A stretch of DNA of 20,907 nucleotides from Lingula anatina (lineage: Eukaryota; Brachiopoda; Lingulata; Lingulida; Lingulidae): contig NW_019773914.1 of the NCBI RefSeq assembly GCF_001039355.2, forward strand, positions 94,245-115,151, given 5' to 3'. The position numbers and the translations under genes are program-made. This document shows positions 8,041 to 16,019 of this stretch, piece after piece; position 1 is the stretch's first letter, and every line of letters begins with the position of its first letter. Under the pieces are notes generated by a model, which saw only the letters and a list, made by a program, of their open reading frames with translations, did not search any database and was not told the DNA's origin.

Positions 8041-8643
8041 ACAGATTGTGAAAGTAATTTTATGAATCTAAGAATATATTAAGTTTTGAACTAAAATTCA
8101 GGATTTAGGCAGTACGAATTAGGGGCAAGCAGGACAAAAAAGGTGCCAAAATAGAAAATTAAATTGTTCTAGATATACCATTCCTTGTTTGACCTTAAGC
8201 ATCACCACAAAGAACCCAAGTGCAATTAATCTTTGCGTTTGAATCATCTTTTGCTTAAGAGCAGAACTCAGATTTTCCCAACCTACTGCACATCACTGAT
8301 ATTATGTATTATAGGTTAGGGGAGAAACGGACATGGGAAAACATTTAGTTGTACTAGAGGTCTGGATGACAACCACCCCAGAAAGATTGGATGGTATTAT
8401 ACAGTAGTAATAAAGACTATTTTAATGTGTGACATTTTGTACTTTTCTATTTTAGAATTACCTGTTACAAATGAACAACTTCGAGAAGTGGCTGAAATTT
8501 CCGGTGTGCTTGATGTCAGTGATGACTTCCTAGAACCTGATTTTAGGAGAAGGTGTGAAAGAATTTTGCCTGATATTCATGAAATCGAAGCTAAAGACTT
8601 TTGGAGAGCATATTTGTATCTCAAGGATAATTTTAATGCCTGA
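3981..8643 (+). CDS. DDE integrase-core domain gene, four exons (frameshifted exon 1)
   Basis: Exons are 3981-4717, 4922-5031, 7786-7955 and 8456-8643, all with GT-AG borders, and their phases agree across all three introns. The N-terminal half holds two helix-turn-helix-like regions (RSLDRHLRYFGI and LGYRAMQRKIRQEHGL). These are followed by a retroviral-type integrase core (rve fold): Asp in HSVDGH (4409-4411), Asp in MDKGTETG (4601-4603), and Glu in IERWW (4925-4927), spaced D-63-D-39-E. The C-terminal part carries WNSHRIRAQ and a conserved helical tail. About 401 residues are predicted if one lost base is allowed for. I recall this family as multicopy uncharacterised proteins in invertebrates and fish. 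No LTR or inverted repeats are seen around it, and the promoter context looks host-like, so domestication is possible. The frame breaks between about 4325 and 4360 in a purine run; this is either a true pseudogene lesion or an assembly error. Confidence 0.8.
4807..4830 (+). repeat. (CT)7(AT)5 microsatellite
   Basis: A compound dinucleotide repeat inside the first intron of the integrase-core gene. Confidence 0.9.
4922..5031 (+). CDS. Integrase-core gene, exon 2
   Basis: It is preceded by a TTCTATTTAG acceptor and followed by CAG/GTATAG. It begins with IERWWREL, giving the third catalytic acid (Glu), and continues to NGHYDPK. It is 110 bases long, in phase 0 and out phase 2, matching exons 1 and 3. 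Confidence 0.85.
5458..5968 (+). CDS. ORF inside the hAT element, unassigned
   Basis: A 170-codon open frame lies inside the hAT element. There is no ATG at its beginning; the first in-frame ATG is near 5743. No BED finger or other known domain is visible; the C-terminal third is lysine-rich. It ends at a good donor (ACAG/GTACGT at 5968), whose phase matches the acceptor before the hAT-like exon at 6655. It may therefore be the 5' exon of the decayed transposase gene, or captured host sequence. Confidence 0.4.
6655..6990 (+). pseudogene. hAT transposase C-terminal remnant
   Basis: After a TTTTTAG acceptor the frame reads YGDETVERLLEHF and AEWPQLKK, which resembles the region before the dimerisation domain in hAT/ZNF862-like transposases. 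The frame stops at 6822-6824. In a shifted frame, YPNICALLAIVMVL then SVSTTHAA resembles the C-terminal dimerisation signature (normally a PVSTAxxER-type block). A frameshift at the A8 run near 6797-6804 and several substitutions mark it as dead. Confidence 0.6.
7254..7785 (+). other. Intron 2 remainder, no feature seen
   Basis: AT-rich intronic sequence between the hAT insertion and exon 3. A short tandem GTTATTGGCCCAG duplication lies near 7612-7637. Nothing coding is seen. Confidence 0.5.
7786..7955 (+). CDS. Integrase-core gene, exon 3
   Basis: The acceptor TTTTTTCACAG precedes the exon and the donor GTATGT follows. It contains LQRELDTFKD, VWNSHRIRAQKD and PDHIHNFPEE, the conserved region after the catalytic core in this family. 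The entry and exit phases match exons 2 and 4. Confidence 0.85.
7992..8037 (+). repeat. (AC)23 microsatellite
   Basis: A perfect dinucleotide run just downstream of the exon 3 donor, within intron 3. Confidence 0.95.
8456..8643 (+). CDS. Integrase-core gene, exon 4 (terminal)
   Basis: It follows a CTATTTTAG acceptor and codes NEQLREVAEISGVLDV, then DFLEPDFRRRCERILPD, ending YLKDNFNA and TGA at 8641-8643. This is the usual C-terminal helical tail of the family. No clear AATAAA follows closely. Confidence 0.83.
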
Positions 8644-9102
8644 AAAATAGGACTTATCTAGATTAACTACTGATAAATTGATGCAGTACTTTCAATTTGG
8701 GTGCAATGTTGTACGTCATCTACTAGTATATTATTATTGTACACCGACTCTGTGCTGTCGGATGTTTAATAATGATAATGTTTATTTTAAAAATGCATAT
8801 TTGGCTAAATTGATTTTAGATGGTAGTGTAAATGCTTACTTGGTAGGTCATGATAAATATTTTCCTCAGTGCCAAGTGTTATAGTATGGTAACATTACCA
8901 TACATTTTGTGTCAAAATGGTTCATCTCCACAAAAAATATTTTAGCTTTCTTGTTATTTTGTGTTGATTGAAGTAACAATAGTCATGTGAAATTAATGCA
9001 TAATGGTCAAAAATCCACATAGCAATCACTCCAATTTTGTTCATTTTCCATTAAGCCTCAGAACAACAGATTATTGTATCTCTAAATCAGTCAATAATAA
9101 TT
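8644..9102. other. Probable 3' UTR and convergent spacer
   Basis: Noncoding sequence between two convergent loci. It contains a perfect palindrome with 9-bp arms, GTATGGTAA and TTACCATAC (8884-8903), and no convincing poly(A) signal. Confidence 0.4.
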
Positions 9103-9920
9103 TTATATGGTCAGCTGTAGCTTTTGTCTCTTTATGGCCATATGAGACAAGTTCCCAGTTGAAAACAACACTTCATCATCTTGCATAAAAGACTTGGATG
9201 CTATCTCAGGGTCATACAAGCTGTGACCACTGCCCTGCATATCTAATGTCATGAGTTCTCCCTTAGATATCTCAAAACTGAAGTGTGCAAGACTTTCACA
9301 TTTTTCAACAATTTCCATAGCAACGCTATCATGATGGTTAATAATTGTGCCATCATTGTTAATGTACTTAACAAATTCCCCAGGAATGAACTCTTCTATT
9401 GTTACCCAATCGTCACTATCTAACAACCTTCCCCAAAAAATGTCATTATACTTCAAAGTTTGACCATATTCATTAATGACATTCAATTCCTCCAACTTCT
9501 GAGATAACTTTGTTGAGATGTTGCTTGCAAGTTTGTGCATTTGGACTACCTTCCTTGTGTGCTGTTCCTTTGTTTGGTTGGTGTCTTTGATGATATCAAT
9601 TGCATCTTTCACATATTTTTTCACCACCCAGGATTGCCCTTTGAAGCCTGGGGTGACACTTTATGCCTTGTGGGCAAATCTAAACCCACCACTGGCAAAG
9701 AGGGTTTTCTCAATACACAGGTAAACAGTTTGGTCCATTTTAGACCATCTCATGGTGGAAATATCAAAGCGAAAGACCTCTACTATTTCGTTTTTTTCTG
9801 TTATGGCCCTTCCTAATTTCAACATGTCCAGGACAGATAAGCTCTTTGGGTACTTGGCTGCTGTTGTTGTATATCTGACTGTTTCCTCTGACTTTGTACT
9901 AGGACCAGCTTGACTGATGT
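9103..9920 (-). CDS. Alpha-kinase domain exon (one in-frame stop)
   Basis: Alpha-kinases are atypical Ser/Thr kinases (eEF2K, MHCK, TRPM6/7 type). After a TTATTTACAG acceptor the exon shows SGGFRFAHKA and WVVKKYVKDA (likely the ATP-binding lysine region), then VTIEEFIPGEFVKYINNDG, HFSFEISKGELMTLD, QGSGHSLYDPEIAS and LFSTGNLS. These match the order in TRPM7-type kinase domains, including the DxQGxG block. A single TAA at 9661-9663 interrupts the frame between the N- and C-lobes. The C-terminal zinc-binding part (the His-x-Cys stretch after GNLS..AI) is replaced by a short unrelated tail, so the domain is truncated. It could be a separate gene from the transposon sequences upstream. Confidence 0.82.
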
Positions 9921-10213
9921 CTGTAAATAAAATGGATGTTATTTTTAAAATTAATTTCAAAAGAGCCATGTGAGTATTTAATGGAAATAATTCCATTGTT
10001 CAAATTGCTTAATTTCCTTTTATATGATATAGTAGTAATCAGTAAAAAACTATCAATAAATAAAACAAATTATACCTTGAAATCGTAATGTGAAAACTGA
10101 ATGGAAACGGATTGATCATAATTTCCCACCAAAAGGTATTCACTTTCACCTAATAATATAGTGGTCCTCAAAAAGAATCTTTCAATTTTATCAAACCAAA
10201 GTTATTTTGGTAC
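9921..10213 (-). other. Candidate intron between Ulp1 start and alpha-kinase
   Basis: The stretch runs from a GTACCA donor (10213-10212) to the CAG acceptor at 9922-9921. The donor leaves one base of a codon and the acceptor needs exactly one. Without splicing, the upstream frame reads through to a TGA at about 10191. No domain is seen inside. Confidence 0.4.
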
Positions 10214-11203
10214 CGATTGCACTTGCTAAATTTAATGTGTTCTCAAAACCACAAATACTATAGAACTTATCTGAAAGAATAGATAAACTGGCATTGATGA
10301 TTTTGTCATCAAGCCAACCTTTTTCTGACAATATAATGTCTCTATCCTCATTGGTTAGTATTTGCCCATTTACTTCTGTCCATTGCACATCACCAGCATC
10401 AGTCCAATCAGTTTGGTCATCCACTTCAATCACTTCAGGTATTGCATCCACAGGTATATCAGCTGGTATCACATGGGGTTCTACTGGTTCATGCAAATCT
10501 ATGTTTTCTGGGCATTTGTTTTTTGGTGTGCTGACATCTTCAAATTTCAATGGGACATTTACATTGTAGCTTTTGCGCATCTGTTCTGCAAGTTTTCCTA
10601 CTCTTGATTGTTGTTAAGGCCTTTCGCAGTAACGCTTCGGCAAAGGGGCAAAATCCGAGTGGTCGTCTTGGCATGTTTTCCTTTGCTTGGGAGTAAGAAT
10701 GGTGGTGATACCATCTTGGCTTGGAAGATGGGCCTCTAATTGCACATCGATAGCAAGGAGTTCCTCGCGAAGCTCCTCTAAATAATCCATATCTTTAATA
10801 TTATACAGTTTGTCCTTAATTGATTTTAATGTGCCAGCGCACTTATCAATGAGCAATTTTCTTTTGGGTCTTCTTGTTGTGATGTCACTGTATGTGGGAA
10901 TGCTATCTGGTGAGTAAGTTGACTCAGTTGACTCAGTTGACTCCGTGAAATGTTCACTGCATTCCCCCTCAACACTTTTAAGTAAGTTGTTGTCGAAACT
11001 GAGTATGGGGAGCCTTCTATAAGTGATATTCAAATCATCCCATGACCAGGCAAATTCTGCACTTTTAAAAACAGAACAAAAGTGCCTACAAGGTAATTTG
11101 CTCATTTTCCAGTGAAAGCATGTGCATGAAGGCATTGATGACCCATCTTTCCCAAAGGTGACAATGTGTGACATCCCAGAGGCTTTTGACACTTTGAAGA
11201 TAC
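10214..11203 (-). pseudogene. SWIM finger and N-terminal Ulp1-like segment (copy 2)
   Basis: After a TTTTTCAG acceptor, the SWIM zinc finger reads CTCFHWKMSKLPCRHF (CxC...CxH; about 11126-11082). SWIM fingers bind DNA or protein and follow the catalytic domain in many MULE transposases. A Ser/Thr-rich linker and a basic RRPKRK region follow, then an in-frame TAA at 10614-10616. Beyond it the same frame continues through SYNVNVPL to GWLDDKIINASL, the N-terminal motif of Ulp1/C48 proteases, and YSICGFENTL. The catalytic His, Asp and Cys would lie further on and are absent. It is paralogous to 1105-1600. Confidence 0.78.
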
Positions 11204-11599
11204 CTGAAAAACCGAAAACAATTATACCAATTATAGACTTCATGCTAAGAATCTAAAACAATGTGCTTCAGTGAACAACCACTGGAGACATCGTTTTTTT
11301 GTCAAATTTACGAAAGTGATCATTTTCTTAAACATTTTCAAAGGTTGTCTGGGAGTGGTGGTATGTGATAACCACTTGTTAATGCTCTTAATGGATTTCT
11401 GCTGAATACAACTGTCTCCCCTTCAGGTAGCTCCTTAAATGACTAATCTGGCAATTAAAAACCAGCATGCTGCAATTAAATCATAAAGCAAATGGGTGCA
11501 TGGTGTATGTAGCCAGCAGTAATGCAAAATAAGTGTCATATGACCAATTCAATAATTTAGTGTTATCTTTTTCAACATCTAAAAGCAGTCATCAGATGA

Positions 11600-11723
11600 A
11601 TCTTCATCAAGATTCTTCTTTACCAGTTTCACAAAATCTTTAGGCCTGTTATGGAGAAATGGAGGAAGCTGGGCAGAATACTTTCTGTAAACATCTGAAG
11701 ACCTCACATTTAACTCAATGTAC
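11600..11723 (-). pseudogene. MULE-type transposase, C-terminal exon
   Basis: It starts after an ATTTTAG acceptor with YIELNVRSSD, then YRKYSAQLPPFLHNRPKDF, a block I associate with the end of the transposase region just before the SWIM finger in this family. The reading stops in a TAG near 11581. I could not find a donor in the phase needed for the SWIM exon, so the 3' boundary is uncertain. Confidence 0.65.
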
Positions 11724-11915
11724 CTAAAATAACATTATAATATTCAATATTAACAATGTATTATCCATGTACTTGGGACATATACATGTATTTCTGAAAT
11801 GTGAGTTTACTGCAAGTCAGAAAGTGAATTTCAGTGTACAACTACATGTATAAACATTATGTATCAGAGTTGAAACATTCAAGCAATAAATTATTCATAT
11901 TCCAAGTATACTAAC

Positions 11916-12268
11916 CTGTGGTATGAATCTGGCAGAAAGGAGTTTATCAAAACTGTCAACAGTTCCAATAAAGAAACAGAGTTCCTACTGTACTGCTCAG
12001 GGGCGTAACCAGACCATTTAAAATTGTACGCACAGATTTTGAAAATCCCCGGGTACGATTATATTCCTTGAAAAATACACTGAATTTATGGAGAATAATT
12101 TCATGGTTGGCTCAAAAAATTGTACGCACAGTGCATCCGTGCGTATGCCTGGTTACGCCCCTGCTGCTGAAGGTAGGAGTATTTCAGCGTCTCATTTTGT
12201 TGCTCAACTCCATTGTCTGTGTAGACAGCTATATCAAGAGATCTTGCTTTGAAGTAGTTCACCCACCG
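11916..12268 (-). pseudogene. MULE-type transposase exon interrupted by a MITE
   Basis: The exon opens after ATTTCAG with RWVNYFKARSLDIAVYTDNG and VEQQNETLKYSYLQQ. It is then cut by a 166-bp MITE and resumes at YSRNSVSLLELLTVLI, ending FLPDSYH at a CAG/GTTAG donor. The Glu in NGVEQQN is probably the third acid of the MULE DDE triad. Without the MITE and one 5-base duplication the exon is 182 bases, phase 0 to phase 2, matching its neighbours. Confidence 0.75.
11998..12163. mobile_element. 166-bp MITE with hAT-like ends
   Basis: Perfect 15-bp terminal inverted repeats, CAGGGGCGTAACCAG and its complement, lie at 11998-12012 and 12149-12163. They are flanked by CTGCT (11993-11997 and 12164-12168), a 5-bp target duplication. 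Internal direct repeats AATTGTACGCACAG occur at 12022-12035 and 12118-12131, and a TACGCAC/GTGCGTA hairpin lies near the right end. It has no coding capacity, so it is non-autonomous. Confidence 0.9.
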
Positions 12269-12565
12269 CTGAAATTAATTTATTAACATTAGAAAAGTTT
12301 ATTTAAAGTGTACATTCCAATCGGTAATACTGTACAGGCCTGTAAGCAGGCGCAGACATGCAGATGGTTGAAAGAACAACCTTTTTGGCACTGCAAGTTC
12401 TGGCCTGAATCTACTAGGCTGAATTTAATTTGTCCTCCTGGCTTCAATAAGAGGACAAAAAGGTCAAATTATTTCCAAAAAATAAATAAATAAAATAAAA
12501 TTTTAAAAAGGAAAAATACAATTTTCTTGTTCCAAAACATATAATTATTTCTTTATGATAACTAC

Positions 12566-12792
12566 TTTAGCCTCTGGCAACCATTTATTGGAAAACCAAT
12601 TCCTTAGACTTTGTGATTCCCTCCATGGAACACTTTTCTTCAATTCCTCTAAAGCAGTTTGAAAGTTGCATTCATTTGCAGAACATGCAATTTTTCATCT
12701 AACAAAACAAGTTCTCCTCCATTATAAGTTTAGAAGGCGTTGCTGCCAACTGGATTGATAGGCAAAAAGAAAATCAACCTTCTCACTAGAAT
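12566..12792 (-). pseudogene. MULE-type transposase exon with catalytic-core deletion
   Basis: It starts after TTTTTGCAG with FLFAYQSSWQQRLLN, then in a shifted frame YNGGELVLLD, which in this family directly precedes the first catalytic Asp region (normally LLDATYK). The sequence then jumps to CNFQTALEELKKS, SLRNWFSNKWLPEAK in the original frame, a part that normally lies well over 100 residues later. The middle, with two catalytic acids, is gone. The exon ends AAA/GTAGTT in phase 0, matching RWV at the next exon. Confidence 0.7.
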
Positions 12793-13106
12793 CTGCAAAA
12801 AACGAACACAGGTACTGAGCAACTTAAAATGTTAATCAACTTAAATAAACGGTATATCATGTACATTTTTCTGACGTAGTTACATGTACTCACTTACATG
12901 TAGTCATAGGATACATAAGAGTAAAATGTTCTTGATTCAGGTGCAGTTTATGTTACATCAGGATATTAGTAGTCCAGTTCAGTACACATAACCAAATAAA
13001 TATAGATTTTTTCCATTGCACCAAAAACCTATCAATTAATATATATGTAGATCAATATCAGTATATTTGTAAATGAGCATGAGAATGCAAATTCTAAAAC
13101 ACTAAC
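12793..13106 (-). other. Intron with no feature seen
   Basis: AT-rich sequence between two exons of the MULE locus, with several TACATGTA-type palindromes near 12880-12905. Confidence 0.5.
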
Positions 13107-13264
13107 CTGTTTCAGCTTGACATGGTCTATAAAAGAATTTATCTTCTTTGTTTTCCTCTTTCCATTTTGTGACCAATACCATGAGGTTTTCTTGGTCTTT
13201 GTCACTAAACCCTTTTTTTGCCTTTGCCATAATGTTTATTAGGTCTTTGTTGGTTGGAAAGAAC
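13107..13264 (-). pseudogene. CARF-like DNA-binding segment, second exon
   Basis: The exon follows CTTCATAG and reads FFPTNKDLINIMAKAKKGF, SDKDQENLMVLVTKWKEEN, then FFYRPCQAET before a CAG/GTTAGT donor. This pattern continues that of the preceding exon and is what I remember from calcium-responsive transcription factor (CARF, ALS2CR8)-like transposon proteins. The frame is intact here. Confidence 0.65.
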
Positions 13265-13580
13265 CTATGAAGAAAAAAAGTATGGTCCTACTGATTGGTG
13301 CACATTACTATGCACTACATGTACAATCTAAACAGTGACCCTGAGGAGAAAGATCGATCCACATAGACTGATGTGGTTGTGGGAACGGTGTCTTACTAAG
13401 TTATTGTGCATATTTAAGTATTGATAAACATTTTAATTTTTAAACTTCACATTGTTCAATCTTTTTTTGTTCTGTAAAACAAAACAATACAAAAAACGTG
13501 TTTCACTTAATACATTAATGACGCAGTCCAGATGCTGTGTGTTATGAAGAGTGACTTAAGTAATAATTCTGACTACCAAC
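13265..13580 (-). other. Intron with no feature seen
   Basis: It lies between the two CARF-like exons. Its ends are GTTGGT and CTTCATAG, and the join gives an uninterrupted SRRRFFPT. Nothing else is visible. Confidence 0.5.
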
Positions 13581-13744
13581 CTTCTACGTGACCATGGGGG
13601 TATATTTTCACCATGGAATAGCTCATTCTTCACAAATTCATGGACAAGCTTCCGCATTGTGCCAACTCGACGAACACCATTTTTGGTCAGCTCCATCACC
13701 CGAGAAACGATCCTTGCATCAACTGGTTCTATCATTTCACCCAC
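13581..13744 (-). pseudogene. CARF-like DNA-binding segment, first visible exon
   Basis: It reads EPVDARIVSRVMELTKNGVRRV and KLVHEFVKNELFHGENIPP, which resembles the start of CARF/ALS2CR8-like domains in invertebrate transposon proteins (a VDxRV...ELxxxGVxxV...FVKNELF pattern). It splices in phase to 13264. A TAG directly precedes the frame and no strong acceptor or ATG is visible, so the true 5' end is unknown. Confidence 0.6.
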
Positions 13745-14974
13745 CTACCGTTATAACAGCTGTTTATTATTTTTTTATCTCAAAAATGTGGATTTATAAA
13801 ATATTGTCAGCCAATGACAGACAATGACGGATTACGTCATTATCAGAAAGTAATGATTATTTTTACACAATTTCAAATAAGTTCACTTTGAAATGAAAAG
13901 CATGTATTTATAAATGTTATATACACACTGTACATGTACAAAATGTACCGATATGCATTCTCATTTAGAAGCAGTGATTGGTAGCCCCAGAAAAGTACAT
14001 TTGAATTAATTTAACTCCGAATTAAAATGATACTGCCCCTTTATTAGGTATCATTTTAATAATATACATACAGATATAATGTGGAAGTGAGAAAGATCCA
14101 AATAACATACAAGAATGGTTAAATCATTTCATGTATGATTTTCCAGAGTATTCAATAAAAAGCAGTGTTGTAGCACACACACAGCACACCAAGTGAAAAC
14201 AGGCTGATTTCAGACTTTCCTTAAAGTACTAACCCAATAAATTTGAATTTAGTCTGCCTTTAGGTTATGTGTCAGATGTATTGATTTGAACTATAGGGCC
14301 CCAAAATGGTGACCTTTTTTCGGAATGTGCAACAAGTACGCTGTAAATGCATATTTACAATTAATTTTAGAATTCAAATCTAGTTCAATCAAAAAGTATC
14401 ATCAGACAAAATGTCTGTGATGCAATGAAACTTGTTAGAATGTCATTGAAATCAGCAAGTGCATATAGATAATATGAGGTGAACAAACTGTGAATCCCAC
14501 TACCCAACTAATTGTCAGGGTCTATTATCATGTTAAATAAGCACAGGTACAGAGGTAAGCCGTGTTCTGGTAAAACTACAATGTGTAGAACCAATTACAC
14601 TTACCGTTACCATTGAAAACCTATTTCATAATAGAATTTGAATTAAGAAATTTAATAACTTTCCTTCTTGTCATTTCTTTAATTTTAATATAATTGAAAA
14701 AGAAACAAATACATGTTGTAATATCTTGAACATGGCATTGTGATGTTTAGAAATCACTTTTTGCTTACAAACCAATTCTATGCCACTTAGTTATCATTAT
14801 TATTATCCCAAAAAAAAGTCTGCTACATGTATGCTAGTACCTATGTCAGATATAGTATCATTTTTCTTGCCAAGACAGTCCTTAAAACTCCTCATTTTGG
14901 TTAAAATCAGAAAGATAAGCTCAAAAAGACATTGTCAAATAAGAAATGAAAACCAATTCAATAAAACAAATCAC
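13745..14974. other. AT-rich spacer, no gene recognised
   Basis: Only short unconvincing frames occur. TACATGTA-type palindromes and a short CACACACAGCACACC stretch (about 14175-14190) are the only patterns noted. Upstream sequence of the MULE locus would be expected here, but no inverted repeat pair was found by eye. Confidence 0.45.
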
Positions 14975-15362
14975 GACATGGGGTCGGCCAATTTCCTTGC
15001 TTCCTTCTGAACGAAATCTACAAATAAGTGGAAAGTTATTTTTTGTCCTTTTTCTTTCCTTTCGTACACAATGCTCCTCCACTTGTCATGCAGTCTGAGT
15101 AGTAGCTTTGTCATTAACCACTTAAGATTATCAGGGTACTCAAGGACTCAGATCACATCTATTTCCTTTACTGTTACTCCCATTCTCTTAAAAATATGCC
15201 ATATCTGTCCAGAGCAACATATCACTGGCCACTGCAACGCACTGTTTATGTATGATGTAGTGATTTGGTCTTAATCACCATATCTTCTTTCAAATTCTTT
15301 CCACGCAGCCTTGAAGCCAGCAGATGTGTCTAGATGTACGAAGCCTAATGTTATCTCATAAG
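14975..15362 (-). pseudogene. BEL/Pao-like gag region remnant
   Basis: On the minus strand, in one or two frames with stops, the sequence reads FKAAWKEFERRYGD, then NSALQWPVI, YPDNLKWLMTKLLLRLHDKW and FVDFVQKEARKLADPM. The order resembles the gag/DUF1759-like part of BEL/Pao retrotransposon polyproteins (RYGDP..., WPVI, KLPxxLRxxWR, FVxxxAR...DP). At least two stop codons interrupt it. It is a short dead fragment; the family call rests on remembered consensus only. Confidence 0.5.
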
Positions 15363-15484
15363 GTTCACCTTTAGCGTACTAGCTGCAACAGTTAGTTTAC
15401 TCTATCATTTCTGTCATACCTTTCACCATTTCTTCCACCATATTTTTCACTCGACCTACTTCTCTTTCTTTATTGTTTGCTTTT

Positions 15485-15514
15485 TATGTACAGACACAGA
15501 TGTGTCTGTACATA
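15485..15514. repeat. Perfect 14-bp inverted repeat with 2-base loop
   Basis: TATGTACAGACACA at 15485-15498 and its exact complement at 15501-15514 surround GA. The arms could form a cruciform or RNA hairpin, or be the end of a foldback repeat. It borders the GTCGCC repeat and a GATAACACGATAA-containing sequence. Confidence 0.85.
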
Positions 15515-15532
15515 TAGCCATCATCTGCGTCT

Positions 15533-15579
15533 GTCGTCGCCGTCGTCGCCGTCGTCGCTGTCGCCGTCGCCGTCGCCGT
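15533..15579 (+). repeat. Imperfect GTC/GCC trinucleotide repeat
   Basis: A GTCGTCGCC-type run of about 47 bases. It produces Asp/Gly-rich or Arg-rich shadow frames but no credible protein. Confidence 0.85.
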
Positions 15580-15581
15580 GC

Positions 15582-16019
15582 ACTTTTACTGATAACACGA
15601 TAAGTGGAAAACCATTTTGCCTTTTGATTTGAAACTTGCAGAACTGATGAATATTCATAATACGCAGGTCAAGTTCGAAAATCAGCATGATCGGGTCACT
15701 CTTAGGGAATTTATGCTGTTTTTTCACTTTTTTCAACATATATGCAGCACCGATAACACGATAANCTTTTATTCAGTTCTGATTACCGATAATTTGTTCA
15801 TGATGAAATGTGACGCTTCGCCAGTAGAGTTACAAAATTCTGAAAATAGGCGTTTATCTCTTGGTTCAGAGCCCTTCCTGTCATGGTCATTCACCTCACT
15901 GGTTTCACTCATATTAAGACAGAAAACATTTGTAAAGACTGGTGGGCTATTGTAATTTAACAGTGCTATTATGCTAGTTCAGTATTACAATTAATAGATC
16001 TTTTAAAAGTGTACACTCA
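15582..16019. other. Spacer with repeated GATAACACGATAA motif and an ambiguous base
   Basis: GATAACACGATAA occurs at 15591-15603 and again at 15752-15764, the second directly before the only N of the window (15765). This suggests a dispersed repeat that was hard to assemble. No protein is recognised. Confidence 0.45.

Larger units (their letters stand above)
9103..13744 (-). pseudogene. CARF-like/MULE/SWIM/Ulp1/alpha-kinase locus (decayed, multi-exon)
   Basis: In transcription order the locus shows: a CARF-like DNA-binding segment (13744-13581 and 13264-13107); parts of a MULE-type transposase (12792-12566, 12268-11916, 11723 to about 11600); a SWIM zinc finger with linker and the N-terminal motif of a Ulp1-like protease (11203-10214); and an alpha-kinase domain (9920-9103). 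Several introns have GT-AG borders with matching phases. Lesions are a frameshift and loss of the MULE catalytic core, a MITE inside 12268-11916, and in-frame TAA at 10614-10616 and 9661-9663. The MULE/SWIM/Ulp1 combination is known in animal transposon proteins; the alpha-kinase on the same strand and possibly in the same transcript is the unusual part. It could also be two adjacent genes. Confidence 0.7.

Noticed and set aside
10294-10607. Plus-strand ORFs rich in Ser/Thr
   Set aside because: They are antisense shadows of the Ulp1-like segment on the minus strand, which has recognisable motifs.
9661-10616. Stop-codon reassignment (TAA as sense)
   Set aside because: Two TAA codons interrupt otherwise open frames, but other genes here end at TAA, and the same locus has a frameshift, a deletion and a MITE, so decay explains them.
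15521-15739. Minus-strand ORF with Asp/Gly-rich tract
   Set aside because: The tract is a translated trinucleotide repeat and no conserved domain is seen.
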